In this document: piece by piece, positions 51,240-60,697 of the stretch
Layout: every line of letters begins with the position of its first letter
Position numbering within the stretch: position 1 is the stretch's first letter
Origin: Lacibacter sp. H375
Lineage (GTDB): Bacteria > Bacteroidota > Bacteroidia > Chitinophagales > Chitinophagaceae
DNA length: 64,000 bases
Reading direction: 5' to 3'
Assembly: GCF_037892425.1 (NCBI RefSeq)
Contig: NZ_JBBKTT010000001.1
Coordinates: forward strand, 3,038,001 to 3,102,000
Translations under genes and position numbers: made by a program
The notes under the pieces: generated by a model
What the model was told of the DNA's origin: nothing
What the model saw: only the letters and a program-made list of their open reading frames with translations
Database searches by the model: none

Positions 51240-54231
51240 AGTTTTATTTTTAAGTATGCCTGTTAACCGGATGCATTACATTCTCCGTTTTTGTTTCGTA
51301 TTCCTGTTCATTTGCTTAACAGTGCTTCTTCATGCACAGCAGTTACGGTACCAGTTTAAGAATTACACACCTTCGGATGGATTGCCCAGTTCGGAAACGT
51401 ACCAGGTTATGCAGGATGCAAATCATTACATGTGGTTTGCCACCGATCACGGTGTGTGCAGGTATAATGGGTATGAATTTGAAACGTTCAACTTGCCTGA
51501 TAATTCTATTATGGGTTTGTATGAAGACTGGAAGAGGCGAATATGGGCATTCACATTCTCGGGTCGTTTGTTTTATTATGAGAATGGGAGGTTTGAGGAT
51601 TACAAGTGGAACAATAAGTTGGTTACAGCAATAAGGCCGGGAGTTATTCAAGCTTTATATGTTGATAGTAGTGACAGGGTGCATATTTCATCTTCCGGGC
51701 CTTACTATGTAACTATTGATAAAAATGGCATATTGACCAGGGAAATCGAACTAAGCTCGGTTGGGAAATTTGAGGTTTTTGAAACTAAAGAACCGGATTT
51801 TTTTGTAAGAGTTGTTGCTTACCCAGAAAAGCTTCAAAGTTTACTTTATCTTAAAAGTGACTCAAAAAGTGAGTTTAAGATTGTGCTTAAAGAAAAAAAT
51901 CTAGTTCTTAAAATTCCTCACCTAATACAGCATGAACGATGTCGTTTAAAACGTCTCTCTGATGGCCGGTTAATTTTGTACACAAAGGACAGTTATACAA
52001 TCATTAGAGCTGCTAATGATTATAATTATGTAAAAACCACATATACTATTGATGACATCGAAGAAATTGATGGCAGTCTTTTTCAGGCAACTGAGGAAGG
52101 GGTGCATGTTTTAAACAGAAAAGGTGAAGTGGTTGAGAAGTATCTTGAAGGGATGCATGTCACTTCGCTGGAACGTGATTATGAAGGAGGTGTTTGGGCT
52201 ACGACACTAACTAACGGCGTTTTTTATCTTAACCATTTCCGAATTAAGCATCTTGCGTATGATAGTGTTATTGTAAATAAAAGAATCAATATATTATACC
52301 GATTAAGTGATGCGTCAATATTGGCTGGAGTTCATGGTAATGAGGTAATTAGATTTAAACCGAGTTATTTTTTCAGAAGTACCAGAGTTGAACTAAAGGA
52401 CGTAGTTTCATTTTACGAATTGAACCCATCATTGGTTTTGGTTGGAGGTCCGGTTGGCTGGTATAATTCAAAATTATGGACCATAACCAAGCCTGATAAA
52501 GGCGACTCTATCACCTACCTGCAAATACCCAACAACTCAAATTTCACCATTAAGGATAGTTTTTTATATAGCGGACTCGCAACGTCGGTATATGAATATA
52601 AGATTGGGGATTTTAAGGAACCTGTCAATTTCTATTCTTTGAAAGAGGTATTCAGGGCTTCCAAGATGTTTCTGGAAAACGATGGAAACATACTTGTTGG
52701 TAATCACTTTGGGCTTTGGCGTTATCGTTCAGGATTTATATCAGCTTACGATTCAACGAAGAAAATACTTAGTTCCCGAATTACAGATATTGCATACTAT
52801 CAAAATAAGTTCCTGTGTCTTTCCACAAGGGGGAATGGAATGTTACTGATGGTGAATGACAGTATTTACCAGGTAAAGCATGCTGACGGGTTAGTAAGTG
52901 ATAACATCAGAAGGATATATATTGATTCAAATGATATTTGGCTTGCTTCAAACAATGGGGTGTCAATTGTATCGATCAATTCTTTGCGGCCATTTCGATA
53001 TACTGTCAGAAATATCACCGTTCAGGATGGGCTCCTCTCTAATGAGATTAATTCAATTATTAAAGATGGTAAAAATGTAGTACTTGCATCAAATAACGGC
53101 ATTTCATTTATAAATAGAGAAGCAGTTATGTCAAAGAAAGTACTCGGGCTTCCTTTGTATATCGAAGAAATTAAAGTGAATAATTTATTAGCGGCTGCTG
53201 ATGAACTGATGAAGCTGAGCTTTCGTAAGAGAAGTCTCTATATCAGCTATGAGGCATTGAACTACAGTGCCAACGGGAAAAATAATTATCGGTACAGATT
53301 ATTAGGGTACGATACTAACTGGATAAATACAAATAATCGTGAGATCCAGTTCAATCCTTTGCCATATGGTGAATATCGCCTGCAGATTCAGGCAAAACGT
53401 GAATACGATCAATGGGATAATGCTGTAAGCTCTCTTGAACTCGCCATTAGTTGCAAGCCGCCTTTTTGGGCGAGTGGTTGGTTTTGGATTTTAGTTTTTG
53501 TATTTACGTTACTCTCTGTTTTTCTTTTTTTTCGACACAGGATCGCTTTAATTAAAAAACGGCAAGCAGAGAATGAAGCATTACAACGTAAGATCAGCGA
53601 ATCGGAACAGATGGCGCTACGAGCTCAAATGAACCCTCATTTCATTTTCAATAGTCTTAATTCTATCCAGCAATATGTTATTGATAGCGATGTGAAAGGA
53701 GCTAATAACTTTATCTCTGGCTTTTCAAAACTGATCCGTCAAACACTTGAATTTTCATCGAAGGAATACGTCACATTGGATGAGGAAATAAGCTATCTCT
53801 CAACTTATCTTGATCTAGAGAAAGCAAGGATGGAAGGAGGATTTGTCTATAACGTAAACGTGCAAACGCAGAATCCGGCGTCTCAGCTTGAGATACCTCC
53901 ATTGCTGTTACAGCCATATGTGGAAAATGCGCTACGGCATGGTATCAGGTATCTTAAGGGAGTTGATGGCGTAATTTTGCTATCATTTATTGAGCATCCC
54001 GAGTTACTTGAATGTATCATTGAAGATAATGGCATTGGCAGGGTAAAGGCTATGGAGTTAAAAGCAGTTAACCCAATCGAGTACCAATCACGTGGAATGT
54101 CATTAACCGCTGAGCGTATAGCTCTCTTAAATGAGGGGCTGACAAGAAAAATTGAAGTTATTATTGAAGACCTGAAAGACAGTGAAGGAAAAGCGTCAGG
54201 CACCAGGATAAGAGTGTTGTTTCCAGTTTAA
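51232..54231 (+). CDS. LytS-type sensor histidine kinase with extracytoplasmic propeller
   Basis: Up to 999 residues; later in-frame ATGs at 51256 and 51271 are possible, the last giving a compact signal peptide ending LLHAQQ. Order: two-component-regulator propeller repeats (about 40-640; TPSDGLPSSETYQVMQD, MWFATDHGVCRYNG, VWATTLTNGVFYL, IWLASNNGVSIV), a Y_Y_Y domain (about 655-740), one transmembrane helix (about 748-768), and a His_kinase/HATPase module with phospho-acceptor His803 in QMNPHFIFNSLNS, then PPLLLQPYVENALRHGI and EDNGIG. It senses an external signal and phosphorylates the LytTR regulator encoded 118 bp downstream. Confidence 0.93.
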   Translation: MRKVLFLSMPVNRMHYILRFCFVFLFICLTVLLHAQQLRYQFKNYTPSDGLPSSETYQVMQDANHYMWFATDHGVCRYNGYEFETFNLPDNSIMGLYEDWKRRIWAFTFSGRLFYYENGRFEDYKWNNKLVTAIRPGVIQALYVDSSDRVHISSSGPYYVTIDKNGILTREIELSSVGKFEVFETKEPDFFVRVVAYPEKLQSLLYLKSDSKSEFKIVLKEKNLVLKIPHLIQHERCRLKRLSDGRLILYTKDSYTIIRAANDYNYVKTTYTIDDIEEIDGSLFQATEEGVHVLNRKGEVVEKYLEGMHVTSLERDYEGGVWATTLTNGVFYLNHFRIKHLAYDSVIVNKRINILYRLSDASILAGVHGNEVIRFKPSYFFRSTRVELKDVVSFYELNPSLVLVGGPVGWYNSKLWTITKPDKGDSITYLQIPNNSNFTIKDSFLYSGLATSVYEYKIGDFKEPVNFYSLKEVFRASKMFLENDGNILVGNHFGLWRYRSGFISAYDSTKKILSSRITDIAYYQNKFLCLSTRGNGMLLMVNDSIYQVKHADGLVSDNIRRIYIDSNDIWLASNNGVSIVSINSLRPFRYTVRNITVQDGLLSNEINSIIKDGKNVVLASNNGISFINREAVMSKKVLGLPLYIEEIKVNNLLAAADELMKLSFRKRSLYISYEALNYSANGKNNYRYRLLGYDTNWINTNNREIQFNPLPYGEYRLQIQAKREYDQWDNAVSSLELAISCKPPFWASGWFWILVFVFTLLSVFLFFRHRIALIKKRQAENEALQRKISESEQMALRAQMNPHFIFNSLNSIQQYVIDSDVKGANNFISGFSKLIRQTLEFSSKEYVTLDEEISYLSTYLDLEKARMEGGFVYNVNVQTQNPASQLEIPPLLLQPYVENALRHGIRYLKGVDGVILLSFIEHPELLECIIEDNGIGRVKAMELKAVNPIEYQSRGMSLTAERIALLNEGLTRKIEVIIEDLKDSEGKASGTRIRVLFPV

Positions 54232-54349
54232 TATAGTTTAAGAGATCTTTATAAAGCTAAGAGTGCAATTATTCATTAGATTTACTCTTGGCAAATTTTT
54301 GGGTATGGAAAAAGCCATTTTCCCGCATCAAACAAAAAATTAGTTGCAA

Positions 54350-55099
54350 ATGGTGAAAGTATTAACGGTTGATGATGAACCAAAGAATTTAAGGATCATT
54401 AAAGAGTTGCTGCGAGTATATTGCCCCAATGCTGCACATGTAGGCGAAGCGGATAATATTGAAACTGCACGTCAGCTCATCAACGAATTACAGCCTGACC
54501 TTGTTTTGCTTGATATTGAAATGCCACATGGTAATGCATTCGACCTGCTTAATAAAATAATGCCCGTAAATTTCGAAATTGTATTTGTTACAGCATTTGA
54601 TTCTTATACACTCAAAGCTTTCAAATATTCAGCACTTGATTATATTCTCAAGCCTGTTAATATTGATGAACTAAAAGCCGTAATAGCGAAAGCTGACCAA
54701 AGGGTTCACGAAAAAAATATAAATCAGCAACTAAGTTTTTTACTTCAGAATATGAGGCAGCCTTCTGCATCATTACATAAAATTGCGATACCGACTTTTA
54801 AAGATCAGTTGGAATTTATAGAAACAGATTCAATTCTTTATTGTGAGGCAAGCGGAGCTTATACCTTCATTTTCACCGAAGGAGGGCATAAGCTGGTTTC
54901 GGCTAAAAGCCTGAAAGAATACGAAGAAATGTTGCCTGAAAGTGTCTTCTTCCGGCTCCACCATTCGCACCTCATTAATCTTAATAAAGTAAAGAAATAC
55001 CACAAGGGACGTGGAGGTGAGGTGGAAATGGACAATGGCGTTTTCCTGGAGGTGGCTACCCGCCGCAAAGATGAATTTCTGAAGCGGATAGGCTATTAA
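54350..55099 (+). CDS. LytTR-family response regulator
   Basis: About 250 residues; ATG 54350 preferred over an in-frame TTG two codons earlier. Receiver domain (about 1-120): acidic pocket VDDEP, phospho-acceptor Asp55 in LLDIEMP, Thr in FVTAFDS, Lys101 in ILKPVN. LytTR DNA-binding domain (about 145-248): DQLEFIETDSILYCEASGAY, FFRLHHSHLINLNKVKKYHKG, VEVATRRKDEFL-type ending. Cognate partner of the kinase upstream. LytTR domains bind direct repeats of a 9-bp motif at about 20-bp spacing; such a pair is present at 58922-58950. Confidence 0.95.
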   Translation: MVKVLTVDDEPKNLRIIKELLRVYCPNAAHVGEADNIETARQLINELQPDLVLLDIEMPHGNAFDLLNKIMPVNFEIVFVTAFDSYTLKAFKYSALDYILKPVNIDELKAVIAKADQRVHEKNINQQLSFLLQNMRQPSASLHKIAIPTFKDQLEFIETDSILYCEASGAYTFIFTEGGHKLVSAKSLKEYEEMLPESVFFRLHHSHLINLNKVKKYHKGRGGEVEMDNGVFLEVATRRKDEFLKRIGY

Positions 55100-55113
55100 A
55101 TCAACATATTTAC

Positions 55114-55122
55114 ACAGTTATT
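55114..55122 (+). promoter_or_regulatory. Single LytTR-consensus-like site after the regulator
   Basis: ACAGTTATT, identical to the two repeats at 58.9 kb, 14 bp after the regulator stop codon. No partner 20 bp away on either side, so it may be chance or a lone weak site. Confidence 0.25.
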
Positions 55123-55247
55123 TAGGTATCTGCACGTGTACCAAGTAAACGCTGTTTGTTCCACATTTTCATAAGATTAGGTTTAGCTTCGCATTACCTA
55201 TAACTTAATGGCCGTTGTTTAACCTCCTGTGAAAAACCCTATACTTT

Positions 55248-58200
55248 TCACCTTACAAGCGTTACAATTCCGCTTCTTTTAATTAATCCGCAGGCATTTT
55301 TTGCGTTGATGGTATAGGTATAAACTCCCGGAGTTTGCGCTACAGCTTTGAAATTTCCATTCCAGCAACTAGCAGGATCAGTGGTGTAAAAGACCCTTTC
55401 GCCCCACCTGTTATAAATGCTGAATGCAAGTTCAGTTACAGTCCCCCAGTTTTTTATGCCGAAGCAATCATTTATACCATCATTGTTTGGTGTAAATGCA
55501 TTTGGCATTAAATAGTTTCCGGAATTAGAAGCCGTTACTAAAACGGTGACACTATCAATATTGCTGCAGCCATTTATATCTTTTCCTGTTACAACGTAGT
55601 TCGTTGTTATTATTGGTGAGGCAATGGGATTTTGAATCAATGCATTGTTCAATGTGCCGGAAGGCATCCATGCATATTGAATAGCTCCGGTAACATTCAA
55701 CTGGCAGCTGGCATTGCTGCAATCAACATCGTTCGATTTTGATGTTGTGAGTACTGGCAATGGGTTAACGGCAACTGTTGTAGTTAATGTTTCAGATATA
55801 TTACATAGCGTATCCCTGATAGTAACATTATAGTCGGTTGTGCTTATTGGATGGGCAATTGTATTAGCAAGATTGCTGTTAGATAGTGAAGATGATGGGC
55901 TCCAGCTATAAATATCTCCACCTGTTGCTATTAGTTGCACACTATCTCCTATACAAACTGATGTGGTTGGGCTAATGCTGAAGGTATTTGGTTGTCTTAC
56001 ATCTACATGCACTGAATCAGTGTTGCTGCAATTGTCGGCATTCATTACAGTCACATTGTAAGTTGTGCCAACTGATGGTGTGGCAACAGGATTAGCAATG
56101 GCGGGATTGTTTAATGTGTTGCCGGGCAACCAAACATAAGAAGAACCACCGCCAGCGGTTAATTGTATGCTACTGCCACTGCAGATCAATGTATCGTTCG
56201 GAATAGTTATAGTTGGTTTAGGTTTAACGGTAACTGTAATACTGTCTTTAGCTGTGCAGCCAAAACTGTTTGTTCCTGTAACAATATATTCTGTGGTTGC
56301 AGAAGGAGAAGCAACAGGATTTGAAATAACTGTATTAGAAAGTCCTGTTGCAGGCGACCATTGGTAATTTAAAGCACCTGAAGTATTTATTTGTATGGTT
56401 GAACCAATACAAATAGCAGAGTCAGAACTGGTGTTAATCAGCGGAGTGTCAACAGTGATTTTTACACTGTCTCTTGAAATGATTACAGGAGAGAATGAGA
56501 TATCATCTAAAGCAAAATCATTACCATTTGAATTTGTATTTTTATTAATTATTGAAATAGTAGCAGATGTTGAATTGCCTGAATTCCAGGTTGTGTAAAA
56601 CTGATTCCAAGTACAGGGAGGTAGGCTTGCATTAATAAGTTTGCCAATGCTGTTACCGTTAATAGCAAATGACAGCTGTGCTGGATTGGGAGTTGATAAG
56701 GAAGAAATCCAAGTTGAAAACACATAGTTTGTATTAGGGGTCACATTTACAGTTGTTTTCCAGACTTCTGCCTTAGAAGTTGGAGAACCATTTACTAATA
56801 ACATATTCCCATTGCCTGTTGTATTGTCTGTACACGGAAAATGTGCAAAGTACCATGTAGCAGGATTGTTACCAACATAGTACTCGCCCTCTTTTGTGTT
56901 GTTTTGGGTGAATTGGTACTGAGAAGTGAAGCCGTTGTTGCCTGAACTAAAATTTCCGTTTGTAACTAAATTGATACCACCTCTCTCTGTTGTTAAGTAG
57001 TAGGTTATGTTTTGCGTTGTTGAACTTATAGGGTTCTGATCGCTTGAATTACTTAAGAAATTTGTAGGCGACCAACAATAAGAAAGGGCAGGAGATGCAA
57101 GCAGTCGTTTAGTGTTGCCAAGACAGATTGTTGTGTCGCTAGTAAGTATTAACTGATGATCGCTCTTGATTGACACATTAATTGTTTTGGTGATAGTATC
57201 GTAGCAGGTTTGATACTTACGAATCAATAAAACAGTATAATTCCCGGCTGTTGTATATGTGTGAGATATTAATGGGGAGTTTTTTATGATTGTACCATCA
57301 CCAAGATTCCATGCAATACTGTCATATGAAGTAAGGGAAGTTTCATATTGTATTGTATATGGAGAACACGGATTTCGTATAATTGAGAAATCGAAGCCTT
57401 CTAGTCCGCAACTATTCAAATTGCAACTGTCGGTACTAAACATACAAGAGTCGTTGCTAGAATTGATTGCTGCATTGCCAATAAGTGAGCCATTCCAACT
57501 GTTGTTTCCTTGTTTATTTAATAAATTTTCAAATGTATAATAGGCAAGTAGGCCAGTTTGTGTTGTTGGATTTGGAATTGGCGAATTCATATATGCTTTT
57601 ATTTCTGTCTGCGTCCGTGCTACATTCCAGATACGTACTTCGTTAATAAATCCATTCATATTCTCAGGTGTTCCCGTTGTGCTGGGCGCATAATCACCAA
57701 TAGTCGTTATCCAATTATTAAGTATTAAATTCCCTGTAGCTGGTATTTCTTTCAACAGAAAGCCATTTCTGTAAAATTTCAATGAACTGCCGTTGTAAGT
57801 CATTGCCACGTGATAGGTCTTGTTAAGTTCAATTTCACAAACAGGGGGTGTTTGAAAAAAACCATTGGTTGTAGTGATCTCTGCATTATTTGGTCGTAAT
57901 AAATAATTACAGTCACTTGGTTTGTCATGTTTCGAAACTAAATCACCAGCATACAGATAGCCGCCGGTATATGGTGAAATTCTGTTAAAGCTTGCTTCGA
58001 TTGTCAATTGGCTGCCGCTAATATCCAGATCGCCGATTTTTACCGCATCACCTGGATTAGTTGTTTTGAGCCAATTATTACATGGTATTTGACAGGTGCC
58101 GGCAATAGCCATTGCCTCGTCGGCATTTAAAACACGGTTGTAAATTCTTACCTCATCCATCTTGCCTTTATACCAGTCTCCAAATGAATCTCCTTTTTTC

Positions 58201-58793
58201 CCAAATGAAATTTTTGAACTTCCATCTTTTAAAATAAATTTTGTTTGCGACAGGTCAGATGATTCAAGAATGCCATTTACATATAGTTTCCATACTCCAT
58301 TTTTGTAAGTGGATATGATGTTATACCAACATGGGTTATAGGAAAGTGTTGTGTTGCTATTAAGAATATGATTGTATGCATACCCACTCATAGCCTTATA
58401 GTTAAATAGATATACGCCATAGTTCCACAACGATAGAGTAAAATCCGGGTGTGCCGGTGCTTTAACTACTAATGCTTCTGCTGGCCATGTATAACCTTGA
58501 TCAGGTAACACCCAAACAGAAATAGAAAAAGAATCTTGTGGAGCAAAATTATACAGACTAGAGAAAGGTAATTGTATATATGAATTTGTTCCGTTGAAAT
58601 AATAAGCGCTATTTACATTGCCATTTTTGTCCGTTGTAATAGTCGCATTATTCACAGTGCCGTTTATATTATTGCCACTTATGTCATTTGCGTTTCCGGA
58701 AAAAGGGTAGTGTGCAATAAGTCCCTGCGTAAGATTTATCTGCGATAAAGCAGTATTGGAAAACAACAGGAAGAAGATCAGATAGGACTTCAT
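55248..58793 (-). CDS. Large T9SS-secreted surface protein with LamG, PKD and type B sorting domain
   Basis: An 1181-residue secreted protein (signal ending TALSQ). Two LamG/concanavalin-like domains (about 20-230 and 245-425; GLIAHYPFSGNANDISGNNING, KMDEVRIYNRVLNADE, and FINEVRIWNVARTQTEI). A PKD-like domain follows (about 450-545), then a carbohydrate-binding-like jelly roll (about 605-765), then Ig-like repeats with recurring NPIASP, NPVASP and NPVATP turns (about 775-1090). It ends with a gliding-motility type B domain (about 1097-1181; MPNAFTPNNDGINDCF, YNRWGERVFYT, PGVYTYTINAKN). Likely an adhesin exported by T9SS and attached to the surface. Not an enzyme as far as I can see. Confidence 0.9.
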   Translation of the reverse strand: MKSYLIFFLLFSNTALSQINLTQGLIAHYPFSGNANDISGNNINGTVNNATITTDKNGNVNSAYYFNGTNSYIQLPFSSLYNFAPQDSFSISVWVLPDQGYTWPAEALVVKAPAHPDFTLSLWNYGVYLFNYKAMSGYAYNHILNSNTTLSYNPCWYNIISTYKNGVWKLYVNGILESSDLSQTKFILKDGSSKISFGKKGDSFGDWYKGKMDEVRIYNRVLNADEAMAIAGTCQIPCNNWLKTTNPGDAVKIGDLDISGSQLTIEASFNRISPYTGGYLYAGDLVSKHDKPSDCNYLLRPNNAEITTTNGFFQTPPVCEIELNKTYHVAMTYNGSSLKFYRNGFLLKEIPATGNLILNNWITTIGDYAPSTTGTPENMNGFINEVRIWNVARTQTEIKAYMNSPIPNPTTQTGLLAYYTFENLLNKQGNNSWNGSLIGNAAINSSNDSCMFSTDSCNLNSCGLEGFDFSIIRNPCSPYTIQYETSLTSYDSIAWNLGDGTIIKNSPLISHTYTTAGNYTVLLIRKYQTCYDTITKTINVSIKSDHQLILTSDTTICLGNTKRLLASPALSYCWSPTNFLSNSSDQNPISSTTQNITYYLTTERGGINLVTNGNFSSGNNGFTSQYQFTQNNTKEGEYYVGNNPATWYFAHFPCTDNTTGNGNMLLVNGSPTSKAEVWKTTVNVTPNTNYVFSTWISSLSTPNPAQLSFAINGNSIGKLINASLPPCTWNQFYTTWNSGNSTSATISIINKNTNSNGNDFALDDISFSPVIISRDSVKITVDTPLINTSSDSAICIGSTIQINTSGALNYQWSPATGLSNTVISNPVASPSATTEYIVTGTNSFGCTAKDSITVTVKPKPTITIPNDTLICSGSSIQLTAGGGSSYVWLPGNTLNNPAIANPVATPSVGTTYNVTVMNADNCSNTDSVHVDVRQPNTFSISPTTSVCIGDSVQLIATGGDIYSWSPSSSLSNSNLANTIAHPISTTDYNVTIRDTLCNISETLTTTVAVNPLPVLTTSKSNDVDCSNASCQLNVTGAIQYAWMPSGTLNNALIQNPIASPIITTNYVVTGKDINGCSNIDSVTVLVTASNSGNYLMPNAFTPNNDGINDCFGIKNWGTVTELAFSIYNRWGERVFYTTDPASCWNGNFKAVAQTPGVYTYTINAKNACGLIKRSGIVTLVR

Positions 58794-58921
58794 TAAAAAA
58801 TCATTTTAAAATTTTGCGAGGTTGACACCAATGGAATTGATTGGCTTAGAGATTATTTTCAGTCTAAAATAGTAATTAATTAATGCAAATAGGTTGCAAT
58901 TAGGTAAGTTAAATGCAAAAC

Positions 58922-58950
58922 ACAGTTATTGTAATTATTGCACAGTTATT
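58922..58950 (+). promoter_or_regulatory. Tandem LytTR-type binding repeats
   Basis: Two identical 9-bp direct repeats ACAGTTATT at 58922-58930 and 58942-58950, exactly 20 bp apart (11-bp spacer), each preceded by C. Both fit the LytTR recognition pattern [TA][AC][CA]GTTN[AT][TG] known for AgrA-type regulators. They lie in the 262-bp gap between the divergent LamG protein and collagen-like lipoprotein genes, about 33 bp before a TATATTTA element (58983-58990) that resembles the Bacteroidota -7 box TAnnTTTG with one mismatch. Probable target of the LytTR regulator encoded 4 kb away. Confidence 0.65.
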
Positions 58951-59055
58951 AAACAAGTATTAACGTAAGTGCATTAATATTCTATATTTAGCTTGCTCTT
59001 TAATACAGAAATTTAAAGTATGCAATTACAAAAAATTTAATTAAACCAATTGTTT

Positions 59056-59622
59056 ATGAAAAAAAATGTTTTCTTTCTTTTTAGTATTTGTCTGTTGTCG
59101 TTTCTAATTTCAAGTTGTAAAGGTGATACAGGGCCTATCGGTCCAGCCGGACCAATAGGCCCAACTGGAGCTCCTGGTGCTACCGGCGCTACCGGTGCAA
59201 CGGGCGCAACAGGATCTGCAAATGTTATTTATTCAAATTGGATTAACGTGACATTTTCAAATACAGGACCTTTTTGGGAAGGCACTTTAAATGCCGCAGG
59301 AATTACACAAACTGTAATGGACAGAGGTGTTGTGAATGTATATCTTAAAAATCAGGATGGGTTAGTTTTTCAATTAAATTATGTAACATCCGGAGGTAAC
59401 TATATTCATTACTTTTTAACACCTGGCTTAATTACGATACGCTCAAATTACAATGCTACTTATCCCTATCGTTATATAATTATTCCTGGTAGTGTGTCAG
59501 GTGGTAGATTTACAAGCGGCCCAGCTGTAGGTTATTCTCTAGATCAAATCAAACGAATGACTTACGAACAGATATCTAATCTGTTTAGTATCCCAGCCGA
59601 AGGATCTAGCGATAAAAAGTAA
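59056..59622 (+). CDS. Collagen-like repeat lipoprotein
   Basis: About 188 residues; ATG 59056 preferred over an in-frame TTG at 59050. Lipobox ISSC (Cys21), then a perfect Gly-X-Y stretch of about ten triplets (GDTGPIGPAGPIGPTGAPG followed by GAT repeats), then a beta-rich C-terminal domain (about 57-175) with no recognised motif. Short collagen-like lipoproteins of this kind are frequent in Bacteroidota, with unknown function, probably displayed on the surface. It diverges from the LamG protein gene and shares its upstream region with the tandem LytTR sites. Confidence 0.88.
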   Translation: MKKNVFFLFSICLLSFLISSCKGDTGPIGPAGPIGPTGAPGATGATGATGATGSANVIYSNWINVTFSNTGPFWEGTLNAAGITQTVMDRGVVNVYLKNQDGLVFQLNYVTSGGNYIHYFLTPGLITIRSNYNATYPYRYIIIPGSVSGGRFTSGPAVGYSLDQIKRMTYEQISNLFSIPAEGSSDKK

Positions 59623-59645
59623 ATTTTGATTAGTTGTTGTTATAA

Positions 59646-59682
59646 AAAAAGCAATAAGTCTGTCTCTGGCTCATTGCTTTTT
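59646..59682. terminator. Bidirectional terminator
   Basis: Perfect 10-bp stem AAAAAGCAAT/ATTGCTTTTT with a 17-nt loop between the convergent collagen-like lipoprotein and FkbM genes; A- and T-runs serve both directions. Confidence 0.8.
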
Positions 59683-59695
59683 CTATTTAATAATC

Positions 59696-60688
59696 TTATT
59701 TGAATGCATAAAGCATACCTGCTTCTGAAATAATAGTTCCGTCTACTGTGGTAATTGGGGATAACAGTACTTTAAAATTGTGTTCTTTTAAATTTTTCAC
59801 TAGTGAATCAGGCCCTTTATGATGCCACTCCATTAAAAAAGCAGAAACTTTATTAAGATATCCGCATTCTTTCAGTCTGTCCACAATATTGTATTCCTCT
59901 CCTTCGCAGTCTACTTTCAAAACCAACATATCATTATCTGTGATTTGTTCTTTTTCGATTACTTCTTTTAGGATATCCTTGATGTCTTTAAGTTCAATTT
60001 CGATACTTTGCTCTTTTTTAGTTTGAAATTGATGAAGCTCAATAAACTCCTGGTTTGTACTTGCTTCCATTGATCCACCCTCAAATAACGGGACAGTTAA
60101 TAATGTGTTTTTATTACTGACACCGTAATTTGCTATTTGTATTTTGTCCTTAATCAGGGGATTAATTCTGAAGTTTTGTTTTGCTTCTTCAATTGTTGAC
60201 GTAAATGGCTCAAAAGAATAAACTTTGGCTACATTCTGCTTTGATGCAAAAAACAGACTTGCAAGACCTGCATTCATCCCTATATCCAGGACTACATTTC
60301 TTCTATTTGACGTATGATAGTCATACATTTTTCTGCATATTATTTCATAGAAATTGCCAGCGTTTGATTCGCTGTTAATGTGAAAGGATACTCCCTCGGC
60401 AGTAAGTATTATGCCTTTTTCAGTTTTTTGAATATCATCAGCATGCGAATTATTAAATATCTCAATTATATAGTGTAGCGAAGTCTTAAAACAGCTGTTA
60501 ATAGTAGCTATCTCAATTCTCGAATTTGACCTCGTAAAAATCAGGTGATTACCCTCTCTTCTTACTTGTGTGCATCTTTTTGGCGGCACATTATTATTTG
60601 AAAGGTTAAATGCTAATGCGGCATTTTTATATTTCGTCAGGTAGTAAAAAAAGAAAATCAACTTGCTACAAATTCTGGCTATTTTCAT
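59696..60688 (-). CDS. FkbM family methyltransferase
   Basis: A 330-residue protein. The C-terminal two-thirds are an SAM-dependent methyltransferase of the FkbM type: SAM loop VVLDIGMNAGLASLFFA (about residue 131-147), acidic strand end YSFEPF, and LKVDCEGEEYNI (about 254-265). The N-terminal third (about 1-110) is a less conserved region with a hydrophobic start. FkbM enzymes O-methylate sugars or hydroxyls, often on surface glycans. It lies 9 bp after the GT9-like gene on the same strand, so methylation of a surface-polysaccharide sugar is likely. Exact acceptor unknown. Confidence 0.88.
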   Translation of the reverse strand: MKIARICSKLIFFFYYLTKYKNAALAFNLSNNNVPPKRCTQVRREGNHLIFTRSNSRIEIATINSCFKTSLHYIIEIFNNSHADDIQKTEKGIILTAEGVSFHINSESNAGNFYEIICRKMYDYHTSNRRNVVLDIGMNAGLASLFFASKQNVAKVYSFEPFTSTIEEAKQNFRINPLIKDKIQIANYGVSNKNTLLTVPLFEGGSMEASTNQEFIELHQFQTKKEQSIEIELKDIKDILKEVIEKEQITDNDMLVLKVDCEGEEYNIVDRLKECGYLNKVSAFLMEWHHKGPDSLVKNLKEHNFKVLLSPITTVDGTIISEAGMLYAFK

Positions 60689-60697
60689 CTTGTATTT

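Noticed and set aside
54259-54289. AAGAGT/ACTCTT inverted repeat between kinase and response regulator
   Set aside because: Only 6 bp with a 19-nt loop and no adjacent T-run; would not terminate, and the two genes should be co-transcribed.
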